Source: an uncultured Chloroflexota bacterium
GTDB taxonomy: Bacteria; Chloroflexota; Anaerolineae; Anaerolineales; Anaerolineaceae
Length of the DNA stretch: 33,856 nt
Assembly (NCBI GenBank): GCA_902774215.1
Contig: CACYHU010000020.1
Coordinates: 1-33,856, forward strand
Direction: 5' to 3'
A program made the translations under genes and the position numbers. Positions 24,912-32,625 of the stretch are shown one piece after another (within the stretch, counting starts at the first letter, position 1; every line of letters starts with the position of its first letter). The notes beneath the pieces are model-generated. The model worked only from the letters and a program-made list of their open reading frames with translations. It was not told the origin of the DNA and did no database searches.

Positions 24912-24934
24912 AATGACCCCGGGTGGGGTCATTT
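24912..24934 (+). terminator. Terminator or attenuator before the MTA/SAH deaminase gene
   Basis: A perfect 9-bp stem (AATGACCCC at 24912-24920 with GGGGTCATT at 24925-24933) has a GGGT loop and is followed by a short run (TTTAAT). The T-run is weak, so it may be an attenuator inside the operon. Bases 24876-24880 (CCGGG) can pair with 24918-24922 (CCCGG), a possible alternative fold. Confidence 0.55.
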
Positions 24935-24959
24935 TAATCAATAATCGAAGGGATAAGTG

Positions 24960-26261
24960 ATGAAAATTTTATTTGAACATGCTGATATCCTGCTGACGGA
25001 AGAAAATGGATTTTCTGAATTAAAAAACGCTTATTTAGGCATAAATAATAAAACAATTGATTATATCGGAACAGAGAAGCCAACCGCCCGGTATGATGAA
25101 GTCCGGGATTACAGCGGCAAACTTCTAATGCCTGGATTGATAAACACGCACTGTCACGCGGCAATGGTGATGCTCCGCGGCCTTGGAAGCGACCTGACAC
25201 TTCAGGAATGGCTGTTTGATAAAATGATGCCGGTCGAAGACCGTTTTACAAAGGAAACAATTTATGCAGCGTCAGAGCTGGCGTTATTAGAGATGATTTC
25301 CACCGGAACGACCAGTTTTTCAGACATGTATTTTCTCAACGAAGCAACAGCTCTCGCCTGTATAGAAGCCGGTATAAAAGCCAATATTTCACGTCCGATA
25401 CAGTCCTTTGACCCCGCAGACAAATATGAAACCTTGATCCGAAAGCTTGAAGCAGATAAGTTGTTTGCAGAATTTAACGGTGCAGCTGACGGCAGGATCC
25501 TGATCGATGACTCGATCCATGCGGAATATACCTGCCGTGAAGATCTCGTAAAGGCTCACTGTCTGACAGCCAAAGAACGCGGGACCCGTATGCATATCCA
25601 TCTTTCAGAGACCAAAATGGAGCACGATGCATGCATACAAAAGTTCGGAAAAACTCCTGCCAGATGGTTTGCAGACCTCGGCACATTTGATCTCCCGGCT
25701 TTTGCAGCCCACTGTGTTTGGGTAAGCGATGAAGATATTGCACTTTTAGCCGAAAAAGGCGTAAGTGCAGTTCATAATCCATCCTCAAACTTGAAGCTTG
25801 GCAGTGGTTTCGCACCGATTATAAAGATGCTGAAAGCAGGTGTCAATGTTACCCTCGGAACCGATGGCGCAGCTTCCAATAATAATTTGAACATGTTCGA
25901 AGAGATGCACATCGCATCCATCATACACAAAGGCTTTATGATGGATCCGACAGTTGTGAAATGCAATGATACGCTGCGGATGGCTACTATCAACGGGGCA
26001 AAACTTCAGGGACGTCCCGATACCGGTGCACTGAAGGTCGGAAACTGCGCAGATATCATAGCGATTGATATGGATAAACCTCATCTCTTCCCAAACAATG
26101 ACACGGTTTCTCTCTTATGCTACAGTGCACAGGGTTCAGATGTGTACATGACAATGGTTAACGGTAAGATCCTTTATGAAAACGGCGAATATCTCACCAT
26201 TGACCGCGAAAAGGCAATGTTCGACGCGAAAAAAGCGGCAAAAGAGCTGCTTGGCAAATAA
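24960..26261 (+). CDS. mtaD: 5'-methylthioadenosine / S-adenosylhomocysteine deaminase (amidohydrolase)
   Basis: The 433-residue product belongs to the amidohydrolase family typified by T. maritima TM0936. The metal-binding NTHCHAAMVMLRG has His64 and His66. HIHLSETKMEHD supplies further His/Glu, AAHCVWVSDEDI another His, and the catalytic Asp is in LGTDGAASNNNLNMFEEM. LMPGLINTHCH and the C-terminal GNCADIIAID are family hallmarks. It deaminates MTA, SAH and possibly 5'-deoxyadenosine to the inosine forms. ATG 24960 is preferred (AGGG 7 bases upstream) over the adjoining GTG 24957. The next gene, 17 bases downstream, encodes an MtnA-type isomerase, which supports a salvage role. Confidence 0.88.
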   Translation: MKILFEHADILLTEENGFSELKNAYLGINNKTIDYIGTEKPTARYDEVRDYSGKLLMPGLINTHCHAAMVMLRGLGSDLTLQEWLFDKMMPVEDRFTKETIYAASELALLEMISTGTTSFSDMYFLNEATALACIEAGIKANISRPIQSFDPADKYETLIRKLEADKLFAEFNGAADGRILIDDSIHAEYTCREDLVKAHCLTAKERGTRMHIHLSETKMEHDACIQKFGKTPARWFADLGTFDLPAFAAHCVWVSDEDIALLAEKGVSAVHNPSSNLKLGSGFAPIIKMLKAGVNVTLGTDGAASNNNLNMFEEMHIASIIHKGFMMDPTVVKCNDTLRMATINGAKLQGRPDTGALKVGNCADIIAIDMDKPHLFPNNDTVSLLCYSAQGSDVYMTMVNGKILYENGEYLTIDREKAMFDAKKAAKELLGK

Positions 26262-26278
26262 TTTTGATTGGAGACGAA

Positions 26279-27343
26279 ATGGAAAGACAGGATAAAGATC
26301 TTGCTTTTATGCTTCAATATGAAAATATTGCCTGGTATGAAAACGGTGAGGTCAAAATTTTGGATCGGCGCATCTACCCGTCGGAGATTTCTTTTGTAAT
26401 TTGTAAAACTTACACGGAAGTTACCAGGGCAATAAAAGACATGGTCACCCAATCCGCAGGCCCTTTCACCGCAGCCGCCATGGGTATGGCACTGGCTGCC
26501 TGGGAATGCCGTAATCTCGGGAAAAAGGATCAGATAGACTTTCTGGAGAAAGCATCGGAAAATATCTCTCACGCACGGCCTACAACGATAAAACGGATGC
26601 AGCTCATCACAGAGGGCTGCCTGGAAGCAGCCAAACTGGCATTGGAAGCAGGGATCCCTGTCCCTGAAGCGATACGCGACCATGCTGTAAATAATAACAA
26701 CATCCGCTATGCGAAAGTCGGAAAAATTGCTGAATACCTGGTCGATATGATCCCGGACAAAGGAACCATAATGACGCAGTGCTTTGGTGAGACGATCGTC
26801 GGACAGATGCTGCGGGCTGCAAGAGAACGCGGCAACAGGATCAAAGTGGTCTGTCCGGAGACAAGACCTTATTTTCAGGGTGCAAGACTCACAGCGACTG
26901 TCGCGCATGACATGGGATTTGATACAACCGTCATTACAGATAATATGCCGGCCTGGTACATGGAGCGTGAAGGCGTCGATGTCTTTACCTGCGCTGCTGA
27001 TGCTATCTGCATGGATGGGTATGTTGTCAATAAAATCGGGACCTATCAGCTGGCCATTGTTGCAAAATATATGAAAATTCCGATGTTCGTCACTGGCGCT
27101 CCGGACAAAGGCCATCAGGTCCACGATACGATCAAGATCGAAATGCGGGACCCGGAATTCCCGCTGCAGGCAATGGGTGTGCGTACTGCCGATCAGGGGG
27201 TTAAAGGCTGGTATCCGTCCTTTGATATAACTCCCCCTCACCTGATTTCGGGTATTGTGACAGACAGAGGCATTTTCTCACCCTATGACCTCAACCGGTA
27301 CTTTGAAAGCGGCGATCTCGGCATGTATGAAATGGTAGTGTAA
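26279..27343 (+). CDS. mtnA: S-methyl-5-thioribose-1-phosphate isomerase (MtnA/eIF2B-like)
   Basis: The 354-residue product has the MtnA/eIF2B-alpha fold: AAAMGMALAAWE near 65-76, HARPTTIKRM near 98-107, IMTQCFGETI with Cys168, PYFQGARLTA near 197-206, and CAADAICMDGYVVNKIGTYQLA with Asp241. Cys168 and Asp241 align with the catalytic Cys and Asp of B. subtilis MtnA. The usual THCN-x-G motif is TQCFGE, so this is a divergent subgroup. The enzyme isomerises methylthioribose-1-phosphate, and possibly 5-deoxyribose-1-phosphate, to the ribulose form. ATG 26279 is supported by GGAGA just upstream. A class II aldolase gene follows after 228 bases. Confidence 0.88.
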   Translation: MERQDKDLAFMLQYENIAWYENGEVKILDRRIYPSEISFVICKTYTEVTRAIKDMVTQSAGPFTAAAMGMALAAWECRNLGKKDQIDFLEKASENISHARPTTIKRMQLITEGCLEAAKLALEAGIPVPEAIRDHAVNNNNIRYAKVGKIAEYLVDMIPDKGTIMTQCFGETIVGQMLRAARERGNRIKVVCPETRPYFQGARLTATVAHDMGFDTTVITDNMPAWYMEREGVDVFTCAADAICMDGYVVNKIGTYQLAIVAKYMKIPMFVTGAPDKGHQVHDTIKIEMRDPEFPLQAMGVRTADQGVKGWYPSFDITPPHLISGIVTDRGIFSPYDLNRYFESGDLGMYEMVV

Positions 27344-27398
27344 AAGTGACACTTATATAAAAAGGTAAGCACCACATTTTGCGGGTGAGTCAAAAAAA

Positions 27399-27536
27399 AA
27401 GAGCCCGATAACACAGCGGGGGTATGGGGGCCGCAGGCCCCCGGAAATCAGGCGCGGGCTGTGGCTTTCGCAAACACACGAACTTTCGATCCCGCGCCTT
27501 GCGAAGCATGCCCTCCGGAATGCAAAGTGAGCTCTT
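27399..27536 (+). other. GC-rich multi-hairpin element before the aldolase gene
   Basis: An outer pair AAGAGC (27399-27404) and GCTCTT (27531-27536) encloses several hairpins. The first is GGGGGCC/GGCCCCC with a 3-base loop (27426-27432 with 27436-27442, perfect). The second is GGCGCGGG/CCCGCGCC (27451-27458 with 27491-27498, perfect 8 bp). The third is GCAT/ATGC (27506-27509 with 27520-27523). The stretch is clearly richer in G and C than the flanking genes and lies in the 228-base gap between mtnA and the aldolase gene. It may be a structured RNA or a small palindromic repeat (MITE- or REP-like) inserted in the operon. No known RNA family is recognised. Confidence 0.5.
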
Positions 27537-27571
27537 ATAGTAGGAAGCAGCAAAATCGAAAAGTGAATTAT

Positions 27572-28171
27572 ATGACGATTATTGACCAATTAAAGCAAGA
27601 GATTGTTGATAAATCTTTACAGGCCTTCCATGCAGGCCTGTTTGCCGGAACCAGCGGAAACATGAGCACCTACATTCCTGAAGAAGAGATTATGCTCATA
27701 ACGCCCACAAGTGTTCGCTATGAGACCATGAAAGCTGACCAGATCGTGGAAATGCGGTTGGATGGTACAGTTATTTCCGATGGAAAACCAAGCTCGGAAT
27801 GGCACCTGCACGCTGAAATGTACAAGGCTCATTCAAATGTTAGAGCTGTTTTTCATACGCACAGTCCGTATGGAACAGCCTTTGCTGTTAACCATATGGC
27901 CATTCCGGCAGCACTCATTGAGGCATATTTCTTTCTGGGCGGGGAAATTCCCTGTGCAAAATATGCCACACCGGGTACGCCGGAAGTCGGTATATACGCA
28001 GCGGAAACCATTGGAGACAAGGGTGGCGTTCTGCTGGCCAACCATGGCGTTGTAGCCGTCGGGAAAGATCTTTCTGAAGCTTATCTCCGCGCTGAATATA
28101 TCGAAGATGCGGCAAAAATATATACCTTCGCCAAACAGATCGGGACGCCGATAGAACTGAAACAGCTGTGA
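27572..28171 (+). CDS. Class II aldolase/adducin family protein, likely pentulose-1-phosphate aldolase
   Basis: The 199-residue product has the family's phosphate-binding GTSGNMSTYI (26-35) and TPTSVRYETM (45-54). The catalytic Glu76 lies in PSSEWHLH, and zinc ligands are His95 and His97 in FHTHSPYGTA and His158 in ANHGVVAVG. The enzymes cleave sugar 1-phosphates to dihydroxyacetone phosphate and an aldehyde. L-fuculose-1-phosphate aldolase is the best known member. Next to mtnA it may act on methylthioribulose-1-phosphate or 5-deoxyribulose-1-phosphate, as Ald2 does in the DHAP shunt. MtnB dehydratase belongs to the same superfamily and is the main alternative. ATG 27572 is chosen because the family begins there; upstream residues come from the GC-rich element. 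Confidence 0.85.
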   Translation: MTIIDQLKQEIVDKSLQAFHAGLFAGTSGNMSTYIPEEEIMLITPTSVRYETMKADQIVEMRLDGTVISDGKPSSEWHLHAEMYKAHSNVRAVFHTHSPYGTAFAVNHMAIPAALIEAYFFLGGEIPCAKYATPGTPEVGIYAAETIGDKGGVLLANHGVVAVGKDLSEAYLRAEYIEDAAKIYTFAKQIGTPIELKQL

Positions 28172-28301
28172 CCGATACAAATCAGCAGATTCAGGGGGAA
28201 CTACCGCAAATGTGAGTTATAAAACAAAGCTGCAGCTCCCTTTGGAATCTATTCACCATACAAGTAAACAGGTCTACACCTTATCATTCCGCATAGAGAA
28301 C

Positions 28302-28340
28302 AAAAAACGGGCTGTCACACATAGAAAAATGTGACAGCCC
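28302..28340 (-). terminator. Rho-independent terminator of the hydrogenase operon
   Basis: An 11-bp perfect stem (28309-28319 with 28330-28340) is followed on the minus strand by a T-run (A6 at 28302-28307 on the plus strand). It begins 26 bases after the hydA stop. It may also slow plus-strand transcripts from the aldolase gene, for which no other terminator is seen. Confidence 0.88.
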
Positions 28341-28365
28341 ATATTGTTATTATTACTGTTTTCGA

Positions 28366-30135
28366 TCAGTCGTTGAAACCTACTCTGGCAGCATAGCTGG
28401 TATGCAGCAACTCATGAGACTTATGAGAATTCGGTTCGCCAAGGAACTTTTCATAAAGCTCGATGATCTGAGGGTTGTTGTGAGACTGCCGGACAGTCTG
28501 GCGTTCATCTTCGGAATACAGAGCTTTGGCGCGCTTTTCCTTGTATGTATCCAGGATGTCATCTTCCTCATTCGGCAGGAAGCACGGACGGACATACGGC
28601 TGACCGCCGCCGTTGATACAACCGCCCGGGCAGCCCATGATCTCGATGAACTGATACTTGGAATTACCGCTGCGGATCTCATCCAGCAGAACCTTCGCGG
28701 ATTTCATTCCGGAAGCGATAGCCACATTCACAACTGTTCCGTTGATATCGATTGCAGCTTCGCGGATACCGGCATCGTGACCGCGGACTTCAGTGAATTC
28801 GATCTTCTCGTATTCCTTGCCTGTAAGCTTGAAATAGACAGTACGCAGAGCAGCTTCCATCACGCCGCCAGTCACACCAAAGATGACACCGGCACCGGTA
28901 TAATCGCCCATGATATCCTGATCCCAGTCTTCATCGGGAAGGCGGTCATAGATAATACCGGAGCGTTTAATCATTTTTGCAAGCTCGCGGGTGGTGAGAA
29001 CAGCATCGACATCCGGGATATCATTGACCTTTTCCTGCTCACGTTCTTTTTCGAACTTCTTTGCAATACAGGGCATAACGGAAACAACGAAAATATCCTT
29101 CGGGTCATACCCCTTTTGTTCAGCCCAGTAGGACTTGATAATGGCACCCTGCATCTGATGCGGAGATTTGCAGGACGAAAGATGGTCCAGCAGATCGCCA
29201 TAGTTGTATTCAGCATAGTTGACCCAGCCCGGAGAGCAGGAGGTGATCATCGGCAATACACCGTTGTTGGTCAGGCGGTGCAGCAATTCGGTCCCTTCTT
29301 CCATGATAGTCAGGTCAGCGCCGAAGTTGACATCATAAATTCTCTCAAAGCCGAGGCGGCGCAGTGCCGCGATCATCTTGCCGGTTGTCGGTGTACCGAT
29401 CTTGTACCCGAATTCCTCGCCAATAGCGGCCCGGACTGCCGGAGCGACCTGGACTACGACATGTTTGCCGGCCTTCACAGCCGCATCAACCTTGTCAATT
29501 TCGGATTTTTCCATCAAAGCGCCTGTCGGGCAGACGTTGACACACTGGCCGCACTGGATACACGGAGAATTGGCGAAGCTGCGGTTCTGAGCCGGGGAGA
29601 CAAACGTCTTGAAACCGCGGTTTTCAAAACCGAGAATGCCAAGTCCGTGAGCATTGGAACAGCGGGCAATACAGCGGCCGCAAAGAATACATTTGGAAGT
29701 ATCGCGTACGAGTGCCGGCGCCAGTTCATCAATAATGGTTTCGGATTTCACACCCTTATAAGCGCCTTCACGGGCACCGACGAGCTGGGCGACATGCAGC
29801 AATTCACAATGGCCGTTTTTGCCGCATTGCTGGCAGTTGACATTATGGTTGGAGAGAAGCAGTTCAACACTGCGTCTCCGGGCCTGTGTGGCTGCCGGTG
29901 TAGAGATGCGGATCTCCATACCTTCATTCACAGGATAAACACAGCTGGCTACAAGACCGCGGGCACCGGTTGCTTCTACGAGGCAGACACGGCAAGAACC
30001 CTGGTTGCATTCACCATGGTTGAACGCGCACAGAGAGGGGATCTCATAACCGCATTTCTTTGCAGCTTCAAGGATCGTAAGACCGGCTTCTACCTGATAA
30101 GGCTGACCTTCGATCTTAATATTAACTAATGACAT
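28366..30135 (-). CDS. hydA: [FeFe] hydrogenase catalytic subunit HydA (NADH-linked, HydABC type)
   Basis: The 589-residue product begins with a [2Fe-2S] domain (Cys36, 48, 51, 65), then the His-ligated cluster (His97, Cys101, 104, 110) and a 2[4Fe-4S] ferredoxin domain (Cys149, 152, 155, 159 and 192, 195, 198, 202). The H-cluster domain has L1 TSCSPGW (298-304), L2 MPCIAKKFE (354-362) and L3 EIMGCPGGCINGGGQP (498-513). In the best studied enzymes L1 is TSCCPGW; the second Cys, which relays protons, is Ser301 here. The C-terminal LGEPNSHKSHELLHTSY replaces the separate small subunit. It reversibly makes H2, and with HydB and HydC probably couples NADH and ferredoxin. ATG 30135 has GGAGG seven bases upstream. 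Confidence 0.96.
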   Translation of the reverse strand: MSLVNIKIEGQPYQVEAGLTILEAAKKCGYEIPSLCAFNHGECNQGSCRVCLVEATGARGLVASCVYPVNEGMEIRISTPAATQARRRSVELLLSNHNVNCQQCGKNGHCELLHVAQLVGAREGAYKGVKSETIIDELAPALVRDTSKCILCGRCIARCSNAHGLGILGFENRGFKTFVSPAQNRSFANSPCIQCGQCVNVCPTGALMEKSEIDKVDAAVKAGKHVVVQVAPAVRAAIGEEFGYKIGTPTTGKMIAALRRLGFERIYDVNFGADLTIMEEGTELLHRLTNNGVLPMITSCSPGWVNYAEYNYGDLLDHLSSCKSPHQMQGAIIKSYWAEQKGYDPKDIFVVSVMPCIAKKFEKEREQEKVNDIPDVDAVLTTRELAKMIKRSGIIYDRLPDEDWDQDIMGDYTGAGVIFGVTGGVMEAALRTVYFKLTGKEYEKIEFTEVRGHDAGIREAAIDINGTVVNVAIASGMKSAKVLLDEIRSGNSKYQFIEIMGCPGGCINGGGQPYVRPCFLPNEEDDILDTYKEKRAKALYSEDERQTVRQSHNNPQIIELYEKFLGEPNSHKSHELLHTSYAARVGFND

Positions 30136-30148
30136 GAATATCCTCCTC

Positions 30149-32035
30149 TTATTTCTTGCTGATTGCACCGAACTTGCAGGTAGCCATACAGGCACCGCAC
30201 TTGACACAGGCATTCGAATCGATCTTCATGGAAGCGAGTTTGTGCTTCGGAGCAATATAATCTGTTCTGCTGATGCAGTTTGCCGGGCAGCCCTTCGCGC
30301 ACATACCGCAGCCGATACACTTTTCAGGATCGATCTCATACTGCATCAGTTTCTTGCAGACATGAGCAGGACATTTCTTCTCATTGATGTGAGCAAGATA
30401 CTCATCTTTGAAATGAGTAAGCGTGGAGTTGATCGGATTCGCAGAAGTCTGACCAAGTGCACAAAGAGAATTCGCTTTCACAGTCTGGCTCAGTTCTTCC
30501 AGCTCTTCCAGGTCATGCATGGTGCCTTTACCTTCGCAAATGCGGGTCAGGATTTCCAGCATACGCTTTGTACCGATACGGCACGGTGTACATTTACCGC
30601 AGGATTCGTCGCAGATAAATTCCATGTAGAATTTTGCCACGTCAACCATACAGTTGTCTTCATCCATAACGATAGCACCGCCGGAGCCCATCATAGAGCC
30701 CTTTGCGACCAGGTTATCAAAGTCGATCGGTTCATCCAGATATTCTGAAGTCAGACAACCGCCTGACGGACCGCCGGTCTGAATAGCCTTGAATTTTTTA
30801 TCGTTCGGAATGCCACCGCCGATATCATAGATCAGTTCACGGAGTGTGGTACCCATCGGAACTTCGACCAGACCGACATTGTTGACTTTACCGCCAAGAG
30901 CAAATACCTTCGTGCCTTTAGACTTTTCGGTACCGACAGAAGCGAATTCTGCTGCGCCGTTTCGGAGAATATACGGAACACAGGCAAGTGTTTCCACATT
31001 GTTCACACAGGTCGGTTTGTCCCACAGGCCTTTAACAGCCGGAAACGGCGGACGCGGACGAGGCATTCCGCGCTTACCCTGGATGGAGTTCAGCAAAGCA
31101 GTCTCTTCACCGCAGACAAAAGCACCGGCACCAAGACGCAGGTGACAGCGGAAGCTGAAACCGGAGCCAAAAATGTCGTCACCAAGCAAACCGATCTCTT
31201 CAGCTTCTTTGATCGCGATACGCAGACGTTTGACTGCGATCGGATATTCCGCACGGACATAGAAGTAACCGTTGTGAGCACCGAAGGCGTAACCGGCAAT
31301 GACCATACCTTCAATGACAGCCAGCGGATTACCTTCAAGGATGGAACGATCCATAAAGGCACCCGGGTCACCTTCATCACCGTTGCAGACGATATATTTA
31401 TCTTCACTTTCAACGTTCTTCGCGAACTGCCATTTACGGCCGGTCGGGAACCCCGCACCGCCGCGGCCGCGCAGACCGGAGGCCAGAACTTCGTCAATAA
31501 CTTCCTGCGGATCCATGCTCAATGCACGGCGCAGGCCCTGGTAACCGCCATCGCCCAATGCTTCATTGATATCTTCAGGATTGATGACACCGCAGCCATG
31601 AAGTGCGATACGTCTTTGTTTTTTATAGAAATTAATGTTGTCCTGCTTGATGACCTTTTCATGTGTAGCCGGATCAACATAAAGCAGACGCTCTACAACT
31701 TCATTCCCGACGATATCCTTCTCGACGATTTCTTCAACATCTTCGATTTTTACCAGTCTGTAAAGTGTATCTTCCGGATAAATCTTTACGAAAGGGCCCT
31801 GGGAGCAGAACCCAAAGCAGCCAACGATATTGACTGTTGCTTTATCTGTAAGACCGCGGGCGGCAAGAATTTCTTCAAACTTTTCTTTGATCTTATCAGA
31901 ATGACTGCTCAAACAACCGGTACCGCCGCAAAGCACAATATGACGCTTTCCGTCAAGACCTTTGATTTTTTCATCGAGCGCCTTTGTACAGGATTCGATT
32001 TTTGCATTCAGGGCTTCAACAGAGGTGATTTTCAT
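30149..32035 (-). CDS. hydB: NADH-binding flavoprotein subunit HydB (NuoF-like) of the hydrogenase
   Basis: The 628-residue product has an N-terminal thioredoxin-like [2Fe-2S] domain (Cys36, 41, 73, 77). The NuoF core has the NADH/FMN site GLRGRGGAGFPTGRKW (187-202) and NGDEGDPGAF (218-227). The [4Fe-4S] site is ESCGKCTPC (Cys479, 482, 485) plus Cys525, and a 2[4Fe-4S] ferredoxin tail follows (Cys573, 576, 579, 583 and 610, 613, 616, 620). Cys555 and Cys560 before the tail may bind a further cluster, as in bifurcating HydB. It is the electron entry point for NADH and probably holds the bifurcation site with ferredoxin. Its start overlaps the hydC stop by 4 bases, and hydA follows after 13 bases. 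Confidence 0.96.
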   Translation of the reverse strand: MKITSVEALNAKIESCTKALDEKIKGLDGKRHIVLCGGTGCLSSHSDKIKEKFEEILAARGLTDKATVNIVGCFGFCSQGPFVKIYPEDTLYRLVKIEDVEEIVEKDIVGNEVVERLLYVDPATHEKVIKQDNINFYKKQRRIALHGCGVINPEDINEALGDGGYQGLRRALSMDPQEVIDEVLASGLRGRGGAGFPTGRKWQFAKNVESEDKYIVCNGDEGDPGAFMDRSILEGNPLAVIEGMVIAGYAFGAHNGYFYVRAEYPIAVKRLRIAIKEAEEIGLLGDDIFGSGFSFRCHLRLGAGAFVCGEETALLNSIQGKRGMPRPRPPFPAVKGLWDKPTCVNNVETLACVPYILRNGAAEFASVGTEKSKGTKVFALGGKVNNVGLVEVPMGTTLRELIYDIGGGIPNDKKFKAIQTGGPSGGCLTSEYLDEPIDFDNLVAKGSMMGSGGAIVMDEDNCMVDVAKFYMEFICDESCGKCTPCRIGTKRMLEILTRICEGKGTMHDLEELEELSQTVKANSLCALGQTSANPINSTLTHFKDEYLAHINEKKCPAHVCKKLMQYEIDPEKCIGCGMCAKGCPANCISRTDYIAPKHKLASMKIDSNACVKCGACMATCKFGAISKK

Positions 32036-32523
32036 GCTGTGATTCCTTCCTTTGCCTTATATTCGGCAATGACAGCGGGGACCTTATCAACACTCATCTT
32101 AGGGTAAACTGTACCGTTGATACTTACTGCAGGAGCGATGCCGCAGGCACCAATGCAGCGAAGCGCATCAAGCGTGAAGAGACCATCTTCAGAAGTTTCA
32201 CCCGGTTTGATTTTAAGAAGTTCTTCGAACTTATCGATGACTTGCTGAGCACCCTTAACATAGCAGGCAGTACCAAGGCAGCAGCCAATGACATATTTGC
32301 CCTTGGGCGTCAGAGAGAAGAACGAATAAAAAGTCACAACACCGTAGATTTCAGCCACAGAAATATTCGTTTCTTTTGAAACGATTTCCTGAACTTCCAA
32401 CGGAATGTAACCGTATTCATTCTGAATATCACTCAGGATCATCATGAGAGGGGTTGGTTCATTCTCATAGCGATGACAAATCTCAGTGATAGTCTGTACA
32501 GCACTTTCGCTTAATTTGGCCAT
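32032..32523 (-). CDS. hydC: [2Fe-2S] subunit HydC (NuoE-like) of the hydrogenase
   Basis: The 163-residue product is a NuoE-like thioredoxin-fold protein. Helical N-terminal residues with LSDIQNEYGYIP and VSVAEIYGVVTFYSFF-type motifs precede the cluster ligands Cys82 and Cys87 (CLGTACYVKG) and Cys123 and Cys127 (RCIGACGIAP). It relays electrons between HydB and HydA. I take ATG 32523 (MAKLSESAVQ); an ATG three codons upstream is possible, as GGAG lies 11 or 2 bases away from the two starts. It is the first gene of the hydCBA operon. Confidence 0.95.
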   Translation of the reverse strand: MAKLSESAVQTITEICHRYENEPTPLMMILSDIQNEYGYIPLEVQEIVSKETNISVAEIYGVVTFYSFFSLTPKGKYVIGCCLGTACYVKGAQQVIDKFEELLKIKPGETSEDGLFTLDALRCIGACGIAPAVSINGTVYPKMSVDKVPAVIAEYKAKEGITA

Positions 32524-32555
32524 AAACACCATTTCTCCATTTCTTCACATTTGAA

Positions 32556-32584
32556 TCGAAAATACATCGAAAAACATATTTCGA
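32556..32584 (-). promoter_or_regulatory. Inverted-repeat operator candidate in the hydCBA leader
   Basis: TCGAAAATACAT (32556-32567) and ACATATTTCGA (32574-32584) form an imperfect inverted repeat with a 6-base spacer. It lies just downstream of the hydCBA -10 box. A third copy, ATGTATTTCGAT (32637-32648), lies upstream of the -35 region. It does not match the Rex or Fnr consensus. Confidence 0.5.
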
Positions 32585-32596
32585 CTAAACAAAATG

Positions 32597-32625
32597 ATTA
32601 TAACACGAAATAATTCGCTTATCCA
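32597..32625 (-). promoter_or_regulatory. Promoter of the hydCBA operon
   Basis: On the minus strand an extended -10 element, TGT then TATAAT (32602-32597), is preceded at 17 bases by TGGATA (32625-32620). The start point should be near 32590, leaving a leader of about 67 bases before ATG 32523, which contains the operator candidate. Confidence 0.6.

Noticed and set aside
26174-27241. 355-codon open frame on the minus strand opposite mtnA
   Set aside because: Cys- and His-rich shadow translation without any domain; mtnA on the plus strand is clearly real.
27399-27536. GC-rich element as a cobalamin or glycine riboswitch
   Set aside because: I see neither the conserved B12-box nor the glycine aptamer core; only generic hairpins are evident.
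27353-27589. Open frames on both strands across the GC-rich element
   Set aside because: The translations are low-complexity products of the hairpin-rich sequence with no family match; the hairpins explain the composition better.
28402-30129. Very long open frame (575 codons) on the plus strand opposite hydA
   Set aside because: It is the mirror of a highly conserved hydrogenase gene whose codon usage leaves the opposite strand free of stops; the translation has no recognisable domain and no ribosome site.
31142-32107. 321-codon open frame on the plus strand opposite hydB/hydC
   Set aside because: Antisense shadow of hydB; no family resemblance, and hydB motifs are complete throughout.
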